Assembly: GCA_023437365.1 (NCBI GenBank)
Contig: JAEZGK010000011.1
Location: 124,001-188,000 of the forward strand
Reading direction: 5' to 3'
Length of the DNA stretch: 64,000 bases
From: Bacillota bacterium
GTDB lineage: Bacteria; Bacillota; Clostridia; Lachnospirales; Lachnospiraceae
The notes beneath the pieces are model-generated. The model did no database searches, was not told where the DNA came from, and was given only the letters and a program-made list of their open reading frames with translations. Numbering within the stretch: position 1 is the first letter of the stretch; every line of letters starts with the position of its first letter. Of this stretch, positions 25,972 through 34,839 are shown one piece after another. Position numbers and translations under genes: made by a program.

Positions 25972-26826
25972 TTATCTGCCAAAGGCAGCCTGATTATTTG
26001 CCGGACTGTTTCGCTTCTCCAAATCCGGAAGTCTTCGTTCCAGGGCAGCAAAGGATATCTCCACATCCTCATGTACTTCTTCTGCGGAAAATGCGCCTAC
26101 AGTCACCATATCGCACTCCCGCAAGGTGTTCCAGGAAAAATTAAAGCCGACAAACGGAGTGGTTCGTCCTGCTGCCATAGGCTTTATGGTCATGACCGGC
26201 TTCTTGGCATTATGTATGATTTTTGCTACAGTTTCTACCTCCACCTGCATCAAAAAGCCCATACAGTTATAGATCTGAATATAGGTCTGAACATCATAAC
26301 CGTTCTCATCCGAATAGGTAATCAGCTCCGGCATATGTGCGGAAAGTCCGGGAACCAGCCCCGCATCTCTGATCATCTTAGTATAATCGGATAGTCTTTC
26401 TATGGTTCCTTTATTCTTATTCACAAGCTGCTCCACACTGGAATGATGAAGCAGGCAAATTTTTGAGCCTCGTTCGGCACAAGCCCGGATTACAGCCTCC
26501 GCTTCTTTTCTTCCGGCAGCCGTATCATCCACATTGATGCAGGGGGTATCTACCATGATCATCGGTCTTCCCAGCTTTTGCTCTGTACTCTTCACTGCCT
26601 CTGTCAAGTCCCGGCTTAATCCGAAGGGAGCCATAATGGTATCCACTCCGTAGGACATATAGGCTTCCAGGATTGGAACCATCTTCTCCTTCGTGTCATA
26701 ACGGCTCGTTATCATCCTGTCGGCAGCCGGCCCGGTATGACTCCAGCCCAAAATCCAATTGGTTCCGATCAACATTCTTGATAAAGAAATTCCTTCCACT
26801 TCTGTACGTGGGAACATTTTGTTCAT
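25972..26826 (-). CDS. Putative TIM-barrel enzyme of unknown function
   Basis: This 284-residue soluble protein starts with LSRMLIGTNWILGWSHTGPAADRMI and alternates strands and helices as in a TIM barrel (GVDTIMAPFG, RPMIMVDTPCIN, KICLLHHSS, VPGLSAHMP, PVMTIKPMAAGR). The pattern is distantly like aldo/keto reductases or barrel aldolases, but I see no clear catalytic tetrad. It is probably the first gene of the operon with the MFS and DUF2804 genes. A role in sugar or sugar-acid breakdown is inference from that context. Confidence 0.7.
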   Translation of the reverse strand: MNKMFPRTEVEGISLSRMLIGTNWILGWSHTGPAADRMITSRYDTKEKMVPILEAYMSYGVDTIMAPFGLSRDLTEAVKSTEQKLGRPMIMVDTPCINVDDTAAGRKEAEAVIRACAERGSKICLLHHSSVEQLVNKNKGTIERLSDYTKMIRDAGLVPGLSAHMPELITYSDENGYDVQTYIQIYNCMGFLMQVEVETVAKIIHNAKKPVMTIKPMAAGRTTPFVGFNFSWNTLRECDMVTVGAFSAEEVHEDVEISFAALERRLPDLEKRNSPANNQAAFGR

Positions 26827-26894
26827 AGTACCTCCATTCTGCCTTTTGGCTGTTCAAATAATCAGAGTGATCAAGGAGAGAAGTATATCATTTG

Positions 26895-28646
26895 TTATAA
26901 ATATAAAGAAACGAACTGCTGGGATTCCACATCGAATAAACCAGTAGTAGTCAATCTGAGCTTTGGTATGACGGGCAAAGAGACGAACGCCAGGCTCATA
27001 AACGGATCGATCCCCTGTGCCGTACCCAGCTTCGTGGCAAGCTCCTTCATGCTCCTGATCTGCTCAGACAACGTAACCGCATCCAGATTGCTGATTAAGC
27101 CGGCAATGGATAACGGCAAATTACCGATGATTTTTCCGTTCAAGGCGATTGCCCAGCCCCCCTGCATATCCCGGATACAATTGGCGGCAGTGGCAATATC
27201 CAGATCGTTCGTACCTACTGCTATGATATTATGGGAATCATGGGAAACGGAGGATGCAATTGCTCCGCGTCCGAGGCCATATCCGTGAATGAAGCCAATT
27301 CCGATATGATTCGTACCATGATGGCGTTCGATGACCGCCAGTTTAAGTATGTCCTCCTCGGTATTTACTTCCGCTTTCCCATTCGTAACAGGAACACTGA
27401 CCTCACGAGTGGTGATTTCCCCTTCCACCAGCTGGATCGCGCGAAAATACCTATCCTCCGACTTAGCCTCCTCAATAATCCGAAAATCCTCCGGGACTAT
27501 CTCATTGCAGTAAAAGGTATGGTAGACAAGGTCCAATAATTCTTTTCGAACCTCGGGTTCCTTGCACTTGATACATTGCCCGGCCTCAGTTGTAACCTTT
27601 CCGTCTTTGATCACGCTTAGGACGGAGAATTCCTTTAAATCCTCCAGAAGCACCAAATCAGCCCGGTATCCCGGTGCAACAGCCCCTCTGCTTTTCAGTC
27701 CGAAATAACTTGCAGTATTATAGGTAGCCATCTTTATGGCTATACAAGGATCTGCGCCAAGTCTGACTGCTTTTCGAAGGATGTCATCCATATGCCCGTG
27801 ATACAGGATATCATAAGGATGCTTGTCATCGGTGACAAGCATTGCCCTCTGATGATACGGCGGAGAAAACAATCCCATCAGAGCTTCTAAGTTCTTCGCT
27901 GCGGTCCCCTCCCGTATCATAATCCACTGACCAAGGCGAAGCTTTTCCAATGCCTCCTCTAAGCTGATGCATTCATGATCGGACTGGACCCCCGCTGTGA
28001 TATAGGCGCAGGCATCCTTACCAAGCAGTCCGGGTGCATGCCCATCTACCACCTTCCCGGCTGCCTTAGCATCCTCAATCTTCTGAAGGATATCGCTCGC
28101 TCCGCGGATCGTCTCATAATAATCCATCACCTCAGCGAGCCCTACAATCTTTTTATTCTTATACAGAGGCTCGAGTTCCCTTGCCAGCAGAGTATAGCCA
28201 TTCTCATCATAGGCAGTTGCCGGTACACAAGAGGGCAGCACGAAATAAACATCCAAGGGCAAACCCTCCGAAGCCTCCAGCATATACTCTATTCCATTCA
28301 TTCCACTGACATTGGCAATCTCATGGGGATCGGTAATCACAGCAGTAGTACCATGGGGCAGGACAGATCTGGCAAATTCCGCCGGCTTCATCATGGAGCT
28401 CTCCAGATGAATATGCCCGTCAATAAAGCCAGGGGCAACAAATACGCCGCTGCAATCAAGCTCCTTCTCCCCCTCATATTCTCCGATACCTACAATGGTA
28501 TCGCCACAGATTGCGATATCACCGCATTCCACCTTTTCCGTAAATACATTAATAAATTTGGCATTCTTTAGTACCAGCTCGGCTTTTTGGATACCCCTTG
28601 CTGCTGCAAGCTCTTTCACATGCACACTGTCACCGCTTTCTTTCAT
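26895..28646 (-). CDS. ade: Adenine deaminase
   Basis: This enzyme converts adenine to hypoxanthine in purine salvage. At 583 residues it is of AdeC length. It has the amidohydrolase metal motif GFIDGHIHLESSMM, the TTAVITDPHEIANV segment, DGHAPGL, VTDDKHPYD and the C-terminal domain (SVSHDSHNIIAVGTND). The start is uncertain: ATG 28646 has no good ribosome site, and GTG codons a few residues later are alternatives. Upstream there is a promoter but no purine riboswitch. Confidence 0.93.
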   Translation of the reverse strand: MKESGDSVHVKELAAARGIQKAELVLKNAKFINVFTEKVECGDIAICGDTIVGIGEYEGEKELDCSGVFVAPGFIDGHIHLESSMMKPAEFARSVLPHGTTAVITDPHEIANVSGMNGIEYMLEASEGLPLDVYFVLPSCVPATAYDENGYTLLARELEPLYKNKKIVGLAEVMDYYETIRGASDILQKIEDAKAAGKVVDGHAPGLLGKDACAYITAGVQSDHECISLEEALEKLRLGQWIMIREGTAAKNLEALMGLFSPPYHQRAMLVTDDKHPYDILYHGHMDDILRKAVRLGADPCIAIKMATYNTASYFGLKSRGAVAPGYRADLVLLEDLKEFSVLSVIKDGKVTTEAGQCIKCKEPEVRKELLDLVYHTFYCNEIVPEDFRIIEEAKSEDRYFRAIQLVEGEITTREVSVPVTNGKAEVNTEEDILKLAVIERHHGTNHIGIGFIHGYGLGRGAIASSVSHDSHNIIAVGTNDLDIATAANCIRDMQGGWAIALNGKIIGNLPLSIAGLISNLDAVTLSEQIRSMKELATKLGTAQGIDPFMSLAFVSLPVIPKLRLTTTGLFDVESQQFVSLYL

Positions 28647-28701
28647 GGTATATATTTAGAAAGTATCTCTTCAACACTATAGAAGAAGTATTATGTTTCT
28701 C

Positions 28702-28730
28702 ATTATAATACATCTTTATCCTACCTGCAA
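28702..28730 (-). promoter_or_regulatory. Promoter candidate of adenine deaminase
   Basis: Minus strand: TTGCAG (28730-28725), 17 bases, TATAAT (28707-28702). This gives a leader of about 50 bases with no riboswitch-like folding seen. Confidence 0.55.
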
Positions 28731-28846
28731 ATCGAGATTTATTAACAACTCCGACAGAGCATCCAGCCGAACTTGCTTGATATCAGCAATTTCCACAGTT
28801 CATGTATGATCTTATTCCAATATACAAACATTTGTTCTTTTTTTAT

Positions 28847-28875
28847 TTGATTTTTCTCGTGCTATGCATTACAAT
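28847..28875 (+). promoter_or_regulatory. Promoter candidate of the zinc-ribbon gene
   Basis: TTGATT (28847-28852), 17 bases, TACAAT (28870-28875), 85 bases before ATG 28960. Confidence 0.5.
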
Positions 28876-28959
28876 GAATTTATATCAAAGGAATACAGGG
28901 TCCGCTAAACTAAGGTGGACAAGGATTGTAAAGAATAATTTATGATAAGGGGTGCTTAT

Positions 28960-29427
28960 ATGGAATGTATCGAATGTTATAGTGAGAAGAGACGTATTAC
29001 TCCACTATTGGAACCACGACACTGTTTAGAAAATCATAAACAGTATATCTGTGGAACCTGCGGAAGATGTATCTGTATTGATAAGGATGAAAAACGTAAT
29101 GTTCAACGCTGGAACTTTCCTTTTAAGACCTTAGAAATAGCAAAACTATATCTGAGAACTGCCGACTTTTCGACAAAAAAGCCTTGTGGGATTTATGAAC
29201 TATCCAATAGCAAGGGAAGAAAGTCTTATAAAATATTTGCAGATGTCACCGATTTAAAAACTTATCTTAAAAACAACAAGGATAAAAGCTGTGAATTAAT
29301 GCATCCAGTCTATATAAAAGATGAATACTGTGATTTTTCAAATACTCAGATTAAATTTCTAATCCAGGAAGAGGTTGAACAATATTTGCTTGAACAAGAC
29401 AATGACCGCATAACAAGGTGTATATGA
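28960..29427 (+). CDS. Hypothetical zinc-ribbon protein
   Basis: This 155-residue cytosolic protein is not one I can name. Its N-terminus carries Cys pairs (ECIEC near residues 3-6, then CGTCGRCIC near 35-43) that could bind zinc. The middle and end are charged, with KSYKIFADVTDLKTYLKNNKD and a Glu-rich final helix. ATG 28960 follows AAGGGG by about eight bases and is preferred to 28942. It has its own promoter and converges with a DegV gene across a 12-base-stem hairpin. It could be a small regulator or nucleic-acid-binding protein; this is not shown. Confidence 0.6.
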   Translation: MECIECYSEKRRITPLLEPRHCLENHKQYICGTCGRCICIDKDEKRNVQRWNFPFKTLEIAKLYLRTADFSTKKPCGIYELSNSKGRKSYKIFADVTDLKTYLKNNKDKSCELMHPVYIKDEYCDFSNTQIKFLIQEEVEQYLLEQDNDRITRCI

Positions 29428-29432
29428 TTGAA

Positions 29433-29459
29433 AAAGGATTCGGCCAAGCCGAATCCTTT
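29433..29459. terminator. Bidirectional terminator between convergent genes
   Basis: AAAGGATTCGGC pairs perfectly with GCCGAATCCTTT over a CAA loop. It starts five bases after the zinc-ribbon gene and ends three bases before the degV stop. Confidence 0.85.
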
Positions 29460-29462
29460 CAG

Positions 29463-30314
29463 TTATCTGCAATAATATAAGATACCCAGGGTGCAGGGAC
29501 CACAATGGCTGCTGATCACACCGCCTGCACGGGTAATGATGATCTCCCTGAAATAATCCAGTCCGTTCAGATACTCATAGGTTTCCTGAAGTATATCCTC
29601 TCCTATGCCTGAATGCGTTATGAATACCCTCGCAGGGTCAGCTAACAAAAGCTCCTGTTCCAGATCCTTCGCATAGCTTCTGACCACTGCCTGAGCCCTG
29701 CCACGGTATTTCTTAGTTACTCCCATCTTGCCTTCCGTGACCGCAATCATCGGCTTCAGTTTCAGTGTATTCCCAAGAAGAGCTGCCACAGAGCTGCATC
29801 TTCCGCCCCGATACAGGTAGGTGAGCGTATCGACTACAAAGGACGCTCTAACCTTGCTGCGTACTCTCTCGATTTCTTGTACAATCTCTTCCGCACCAAG
29901 CCCATCCTTAGCCAGATGAGCAGCTCTCAGTACCTGTAGCCCGATACCGGTGGAAAGATTCTGAGAATTGATCACCCAAATCCTGTTATATTCCAATTCC
30001 TCCGCTGCCATACGGACGACCTGGCACGTCACGGACATCTCCTCGGAAATTCCGAAGAAGATGATATCCTCTCCTGCTTCAGTCATCGGTCGAAGTATCT
30101 CAAGTACCAGCCCCAGCTCAGGTGCAGCTGTTTTCGGTGTCATGTGAACCTCGTCCGACCATCGGTAGATCTCTTCCGGTGTAATGTCCTTACCATCCCG
30201 ATAACTCTTCATATCCAATACGATATTGAGTGGGATAATCCCTATATTATATTGCTCCAGCAATTCCTCCGATAAATCGCAGGTGCTGTCTGCCACAATC
30301 CTTATTGCTCCCAT
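29463..30314 (-). CDS. DegV family fatty-acid-binding protein
   Basis: A second DegV/FakB-type lipid-binding protein, 283 residues. It has the first loop ADSTCDLS, the LYRGGRCSSVAALLG motif and a C-terminal ISSHCGPCTLGILYY in place of the usual SHxGPGT. The two Cys around the ligand loop are unusual compared with the copy at 24-893. ATG 30314 follows AAGGGGCAG. It begins one base after the DUF3795 stop, so the two are translationally linked. Confidence 0.9.
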   Translation of the reverse strand: MGAIRIVADSTCDLSEELLEQYNIGIIPLNIVLDMKSYRDGKDITPEEIYRWSDEVHMTPKTAAPELGLVLEILRPMTEAGEDIIFFGISEEMSVTCQVVRMAAEELEYNRIWVINSQNLSTGIGLQVLRAAHLAKDGLGAEEIVQEIERVRSKVRASFVVDTLTYLYRGGRCSSVAALLGNTLKLKPMIAVTEGKMGVTKKYRGRAQAVVRSYAKDLEQELLLADPARVFITHSGIGEDILQETYEYLNGLDYFREIIITRAGGVISSHCGPCTLGILYYCR

Positions 30315-30315
30315 T

Positions 30316-30753
30316 TTACACTGCCCCTTCCAGGTTGTTATAATGTATTTTACTACGTTCCGATAAAATTGGAAAGGTTTTTCCAAACAGAATTAGTTGT
30401 CTGATTCCTTCCTCCGTATCGGGAATATCATAATCTCCTAACAAGGAATTCTCGAAATGATATACCATTCCGGCTCTTTCGTTTCTCTCGAGACACCGCA
30501 ATAATTCCTCCTGTCCGAATTCCTGAATAAATCTTGCAAACGTCCTGATTCGAACTTTATCTAGCATCCCTCCGTTACAAGGAAATTCATCACATTCCCA
30601 ACACCCCTGCAATCCCTTTTGTCTGCAACAGTTAAAGTTCTTACACTCTTCCTTGTCCTTACAGCCCTCATTTCCGCAGCCGGCACAAACTTCGTTTTCA
30701 CTACAGATACAACAAGCCAGACCACAATAAGCAAATCCCATTTCTCTTTTCAT
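30316..30753 (-). CDS. DUF3795-family cysteine-rich protein
   Basis: This 145-residue protein has about fourteen cysteines in its first 65 residues (YCGLACCICSENEVCAGCGN, then further C pairs up to the ECDEFPC motif), as in the DUF3795 family common in Clostridia. The Cys groups probably bind zinc or an iron-sulfur centre; the family has no proven role. The remainder is a helical domain (TFARFIQEFGQEELLRCLERN). It is the first gene of a two-gene unit with a DegV protein. Confidence 0.85.
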   Translation of the reverse strand: MKREMGFAYCGLACCICSENEVCAGCGNEGCKDKEECKNFNCCRQKGLQGCWECDEFPCNGGMLDKVRIRTFARFIQEFGQEELLRCLERNERAGMVYHFENSLLGDYDIPDTEEGIRQLILFGKTFPILSERSKIHYNNLEGAV

Positions 30754-30919
30754 CCCTTACTCCTCTCAGTAACCCATGAACTCCGTGACTTGTTTTAGAA
30801 ACTTCACAAATCAGAATTCATCTAACCCTTCCTACGACATATGCAGGATTATTATAGCACATACGTTCGACTTGTTCAACTAAGCTGCGAAGAAAGATAT
30901 GATTTATGAATTCCTATCC

Positions 30920-31762
30920 TTAATCGAGAAACATGGCATTCTTCGGGATTGTATTAAAGGTCTTTTTAAATGCCCTGGAGAAGGTTGAATAATTCCGAAA
31001 ACCGCTCTGAAAGCAGGCTTCTGTCAGAGAAGTGCCGTTTTGCACCAGGTTCTTGGCCAAGAGCAGACGTTTTTCTGTGATGTAATTGCCGATGGTATAG
31101 CCTGTTTCCTCCTTAAAGAAGTGCATAAGATAATACCGGCTTAAATAAAACTTAGAAGACAGTACCTCTATCGTAAGCTCTTCTGATAAGTGAGCATTGA
31201 TATAATCGATGATCTGAAGCAGCTTTGTATTATCCTTTGCTGAGTCAAGATAATTGATATGATTTGAAATCGCTGTTCTGTTCAGCTGGATCATAAATTC
31301 CAGGAATAAAATTTTCTGATACAGCTCCCGGGCAAAGGCATGATCTCCAAAGGAATGCTCCAGCTCCTGGCATACCTGGTACAATTTGCTTTTCTCCATG
31401 GAATGAATGCGAAGCACATTGGAATGCGCTTCCTTTGCCCTATTAAAACAGTAGCTTAAGTCATATTCCTTTTCTTTATAGGTATTTAAAAACTGTGGTG
31501 ACACATAAATGATAATTCTCTCATATGTTGAATTATCCAATACAGAAGGTCTGTGAATCTCGCCGGCATTCACTAGTACGATGTCATAAGGCTGGAGTAC
31601 ATAGTTCTTTCCTTCAATGGTATAGTTGATGTTACCGCTGATAAAAATGATGATCTTATTAAAATCATGGTAGTGAAAACCGAATTCCTTTCGTTGCCTG
31701 TCAATCAGATGAAACATCCTAAAATCATCCTCTAAGTATCCTGCCTTTTCAAAATGAATCAT
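30920..31762 (-). CDS. AraC-family transcriptional regulator
   Basis: This 280-residue regulator has an N-terminal cupin-like ligand domain (FHYHDFNKIIIFISGNINYTI) and two C-terminal helix-turn-helix motifs (LSSKFYLSRYYLMHFFKEETG and EACFQSGFRNYSTFSRAFKK). It is divergent from the dapA-like gene, with a pair of direct half-sites between them (31805-31833), so it probably controls that gene. The ligand is unknown. Confidence 0.9.
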   Translation of the reverse strand: MIHFEKAGYLEDDFRMFHLIDRQRKEFGFHYHDFNKIIIFISGNINYTIEGKNYVLQPYDIVLVNAGEIHRPSVLDNSTYERIIIYVSPQFLNTYKEKEYDLSYCFNRAKEAHSNVLRIHSMEKSKLYQVCQELEHSFGDHAFARELYQKILFLEFMIQLNRTAISNHINYLDSAKDNTKLLQIIDYINAHLSEELTIEVLSSKFYLSRYYLMHFFKEETGYTIGNYITEKRLLLAKNLVQNGTSLTEACFQSGFRNYSTFSRAFKKTFNTIPKNAMFLD

Positions 31763-31804
31763 AACCTGCTCACTTCCTTCCGATTGCCGATTATTTACTT
31801 ACAT

Positions 31805-31833
31805 AGCATTATATGCAATATCAAAAGCATTAT
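31805..31833 (+). promoter_or_regulatory. AraC-type half-site pair upstream of dapA
   Basis: AGCATTAT occurs at 31805-31812 and again at 31826-31833, exactly 21 bases apart (two helical turns). The second copy ends five bases before the expected -35 of the dapA-like promoter. Spacing and position fit activation by the divergent AraC protein. Confidence 0.55.
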
Positions 31834-31838
31834 CAAGC

Positions 31839-31867
31839 TATTTTTTTTAAATAATGTTATATATAAT
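31839..31867 (+). promoter_or_regulatory. Promoter of the dapA-like gene
   Basis: TATAAT at 31862-31867 with a poor -35 (TATTTT, 31839-31844) 17 bases upstream. The weak -35 next to the half-site pair suggests an activated promoter. Confidence 0.55.
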
Positions 31868-31912
31868 AGAATTAGAAAGATATACAGGTATTGAATATGA
31901 GGAGGTTATCGA

Positions 31913-32800
31913 ATGCAGCTTACAGGAGTCTGGCTACCGATTATTACGCCATTTAAAAATAACAAGATAGATTACAAATCTTATAAAAGGTTGATTGAGC
32001 ATTACTCTGACAAAGGTATCTCAGGGCTGATTCCGTTAGGAACCACGGGTGAGGTTCCTACCTTAAGTGATTATGAATTCGAGGAAATGATTGAAAAAAC
32101 CATGGAGTATAATAAAAGTCGCCTGCCGGTCTATGTAGGCATCGGCGGAAATTATACCGCTCAGGTAATCAAAAAGGTTAAGATTGCGGAATATTATGAT
32201 ATTCAGGGTATTCTTTCCGTATGTCCCTATTACAACAAGCCAAACCAGGAGGGTATCTACAGCCATTTCAAAGCGATTGCCGAAGAGACTCCACTTGATA
32301 TTGTTGTCTATAACATTCCCTACCGAACCGGTGTAAATGTTGAGAATGAGACCATTTACCGGATGGCAGAGCTAAAGAACATTGTCGGTGTCAAGGATTG
32401 CTGTGGAGATATCAAGCAAAGCATGGCACTCCTGATGAATCCACCAAAGGATTTTTCCATCCTGACCGGCGAGGATATCCTGTTCTATCTCTCTCTGACC
32501 TTAGGCGCTCAGGGAGGCATCCTGGCCTCTGCCCATCTTTATACGGAGCAGTTTGTCGATGTGTATCATAAGATTAAAGCCAACAACACACAGGAAGCCC
32601 TTGAGGAATGGAAACAGCTTCATGACATCATTCCGCTGCTCTTTAAGGAGCCAAATCCTGCGCCTTTAAAGTATTATCTTCATGAAATCGGTATGATTGA
32701 TTCAGAAGAAGTACGTCTTCCCTTAACGCCGATCTCTACCGAGCTAAGAGAGAAGATGAAGCATTGCATTCCCGGACTCTCACAGGAGAAAGCCAGTTAA
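31913..32800 (+). CDS. dapA: 4-hydroxy-tetrahydrodipicolinate synthase-like aldolase
   Basis: This is a Schiff-base aldolase of the DapA/NanA superfamily, 295 residues. It has LGTTGEVPTLS (pyruvate carboxylate site), the catalytic Tyr in VYNIPYRTG and the Schiff-base Lys in IVGVKDCCGDI. The overall form fits DapA, the first committed step to lysine and diaminopimelate. The start ATG follows GAGGAGG. No other lysine gene is nearby, and it is paired with an AraC regulator. A catabolic aldolase of the same superfamily is therefore possible. Confidence 0.85.
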   Translation: MQLTGVWLPIITPFKNNKIDYKSYKRLIEHYSDKGISGLIPLGTTGEVPTLSDYEFEEMIEKTMEYNKSRLPVYVGIGGNYTAQVIKKVKIAEYYDIQGILSVCPYYNKPNQEGIYSHFKAIAEETPLDIVVYNIPYRTGVNVENETIYRMAELKNIVGVKDCCGDIKQSMALLMNPPKDFSILTGEDILFYLSLTLGAQGGILASAHLYTEQFVDVYHKIKANNTQEALEEWKQLHDIIPLLFKEPNPAPLKYYLHEIGMIDSEEVRLPLTPISTELREKMKHCIPGLSQEKAS

Positions 32801-32840
32801 GGCTCATGCCCTATTGCAGAAAATAATCCATTGGATAGAT

Positions 32841-32873
32841 AAGAATGCCGACAGCTGAGCTGTCGGCATTCTT
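32841..32873 (+). terminator. Terminator of the dapA-like gene
   Basis: A 15-base perfect stem (AAGAATGCCGACAGC with GCTGTCGGCATTCTT), TGA loop, then TTTATTCCC. Confidence 0.92.
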
Positions 32874-32890
32874 TTTATTCCCTTTATTCC

Positions 32891-33529
32891 TTATTTATTT
32901 ATACAGCTGTTCGTCTCTATCAGTTTGAGTAGTTTATCCACTCTCTTTTTCTGGGTATCAGTTAAATGGTCTCTTCTATAGCGCAGCACCTCAGAAAATT
33001 CAGCCGAATTGTCTTGATTGACACAGATGAATGCTCTCTCAGCATGCTGACCGACTTCCTTAGGCCTGCAGGTCTTTAAATGCCTTATCAGAAACTCCCA
33101 CATTTCTTTCTCATACTGTTTATCTGCTTTTGCTACCCCTGCAAATACACTGATGCTGTTATCCCTGGTAATGACACTCCCATTTTCATAGGCTTGAAAA
33201 AGGATGTTCCTATTTTCAAAAATCTCTTTTGGTCTTAAGGAAGCGATTTCTGCAAGAGCAGTCATTCCTCCCCATACAAGCCTATTATTTCGCGATTTTA
33301 GAAGCCCGATAAAATCTGTGACATAATCCGCGATTAGTACCGGTTTTCTTTCCCCTATCTCATATAGTACCTTAATGCAATCATTTGCCAGCTGTTCTTT
33401 TTGATCCGATAAGCCTAGTACAATTTCTTTGATTCCGGCAGTATGATTGGTCTCACATAATTCAATCGCCAGAGAAATATTCGGTACTTCATCATTTCTA
33501 CCAAGAAAATATGCTGTTTTTTCTATCAT
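32891..33529 (-). CDS. HEAT/ARM-repeat-like protein
   Basis: This 212-residue soluble protein is built of alternating helices in ~35-residue repeats (LSDQKEQLANDCIKVLYEIGER; LLKSRNNRLVWGGMTALAEIAS; YENGSVITRDNSISVFAGVAK), as in HEAT-like or DNA-alkylation-repair-type solenoids. No catalytic residues are evident; such proteins usually bind partners. ATG 33529 follows GGAGGG; the codon at 33586 is only an extension. It is probably a single-gene transcript. Confidence 0.75.
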   Translation of the reverse strand: MIEKTAYFLGRNDEVPNISLAIELCETNHTAGIKEIVLGLSDQKEQLANDCIKVLYEIGERKPVLIADYVTDFIGLLKSRNNRLVWGGMTALAEIASLRPKEIFENRNILFQAYENGSVITRDNSISVFAGVAKADKQYEKEMWEFLIRHLKTCRPKEVGQHAERAFICVNQDNSAEFSEVLRYRRDHLTDTQKKRVDKLLKLIETNSCINK

Positions 33530-33640
33530 ACAATCCCTCCGTTTTACCGCAAATCCACGGATTAATGCGGCGCCAATCATTATCACATCGTATGTTGAAG
33601 TATCTTTAGACGGCTTAAGGCAGCAGATAAGACAATTATA

Positions 33641-34249
33641 TTATATCTGAATGCCCAGCTTTCTTAAATCCTTCAGCGCCTGTTGGTGATTCTTCACCTG
33701 TATCGTATGTAGACCAAAGGCTTTGGCTGTTTCCAAATTTTCCTCAAGGTCATCCAGAAATACTGCATTCTCCGGTTGAATATCATATTTCTCAAGCAGT
33801 ATCCGATAGATTTCCGGTTCAGGCTTAATATGCTTTACTTCATAGGAAATTACCCCCCCATCTACAAAATCGACAAAGCGAAAGGGATTATTCTCCCTGT
33901 GAAAATGCATCCTGCTGTAATTGGAAAGGAGATATACCCGGTATCCCTTCTCCTTCAATCGCCTGACAAAATCGGCAGAGTACTCATATTCCACTACCAA
34001 CTGCTCATAATCATCAAAAAACAGCTTTAAGATTTCCTGCCTAAGCTCCGGTTCCTCCGCGATACAGGCGTCGATGAGCTCCTGTTCGTCCACTGCCCCT
34101 CTGTCCCATTCCTTCCATCTTCTGCTTAGTACAGTGGCATTTCCAATCCTTCTCTTAATCTCCTCTTCATAACCGCAATCTATAAGATAATCCTCCCAAC
34201 GAAAGCGTGCTAGGACATTTCCGATATCCAATACAACCGTATTAATCAT
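33641..34249 (-). CDS. HAD-superfamily hydrolase, subfamily IA
   Basis: This 202-residue phosphatase-like protein has motif I VLDIGNVLA (nucleophile Asp8), motif II YLLSNYS, the Lys in VKHIKPEPEIY and acidic motif IV VFLDDLEENLETA. The second Asp of motif I is replaced by Gly, as in YihX-type alpha-D-glucose-1-phosphate phosphatases. The cap is helical. Substrate is not determinable, a sugar phosphate being most likely. It is followed by a separate short gap and a HEAT-like gene. Confidence 0.85.
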   Translation of the reverse strand: MINTVVLDIGNVLARFRWEDYLIDCGYEEEIKRRIGNATVLSRRWKEWDRGAVDEQELIDACIAEEPELRQEILKLFFDDYEQLVVEYEYSADFVRRLKEKGYRVYLLSNYSRMHFHRENNPFRFVDFVDGGVISYEVKHIKPEPEIYRILLEKYDIQPENAVFLDDLEENLETAKAFGLHTIQVKNHQQALKDLRKLGIQI

Positions 34250-34353
34250 TTTCTCTTCCTTTCCAGTGCATCTGCTCTATTCCTATGTGCCGTGCTTGCA
34301 TACAATTTGTTCCTACGTGCTTCGTGCAGAATGTGTTGATACCTGACTGCAGC

Positions 34354-34839
34354 CTATTCAGTCTTCTGAAAAGCTACCCTCGGTGCACCGCTTAACAGAT
34401 AGATCATTCCACATCTGGTAAAACCGTTCTTTATCAATAAATTCTGCATAATGTAATTATCCTCATGTGTATCTATTCTAACGTTTCTACACTGTCTGTA
34501 ACACCATTCGATGCAGTAGGAGGCAACGCCCCTTTGATGGCTGTCAGAAGCGATCCTGTGAATTACTCCGTAAGGCTCATCATTTAGCCAGCTGCCGTCA
34601 TATATGTTCAAATAGGTCGGATCTGTCCCTATTATAAAACTGAATACAGCGACAATTTCTCCTTCTGCTATGCACACATGGCTATAACCATTGTTCATGT
34701 CCTGTGTGATCATTTCTATGCCGGGATACCCGTCAATCCATTGATTCAGATTACCGTTCTGTCTCATATATTGTCTAGCCCGGTCATAGATTTCCATAAC
34801 AGTATCCAGGTCTGTAGGTTCCGTCCTTCTTATTTCCAT
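34354..34839 (-). CDS. GNAT-family N-acetyltransferase
   Basis: This 161-residue acetyltransferase moves an acetyl group from acetyl-CoA to an amine. It has the N-terminal IRRTEPTDLDTVMEIYDRARQYM, the core strand VCIAEGEIVAVFSFI, the CoA loop HQRGVASYCIEW and the NLLIKNGFTRCGMIY end. The CoA-loop pattern is Q-R-G-V-A, slightly different from the common QxxGxG/A. The start ATG follows GGAGG. The acceptor substrate is unknown. Confidence 0.87.
   Translation of the reverse strand: MEIRRTEPTDLDTVMEIYDRARQYMRQNGNLNQWIDGYPGIEMITQDMNNGYSHVCIAEGEIVAVFSFIIGTDPTYLNIYDGSWLNDEPYGVIHRIASDSHQRGVASYCIEWCYRQCRNVRIDTHEDNYIMQNLLIKNGFTRCGMIYLLSGAPRVAFQKTE

Noticed and set aside
27975..28571. A 198-codon plus-strand frame opposite adenine deaminase
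   Set aside because: Shadow of a well-supported gene, without start signals or family resemblance.
28647..28760. Purine riboswitch before adenine deaminase
   Set aside because: No purine-aptamer core sequence; the leader seems to be only about 50 bases.
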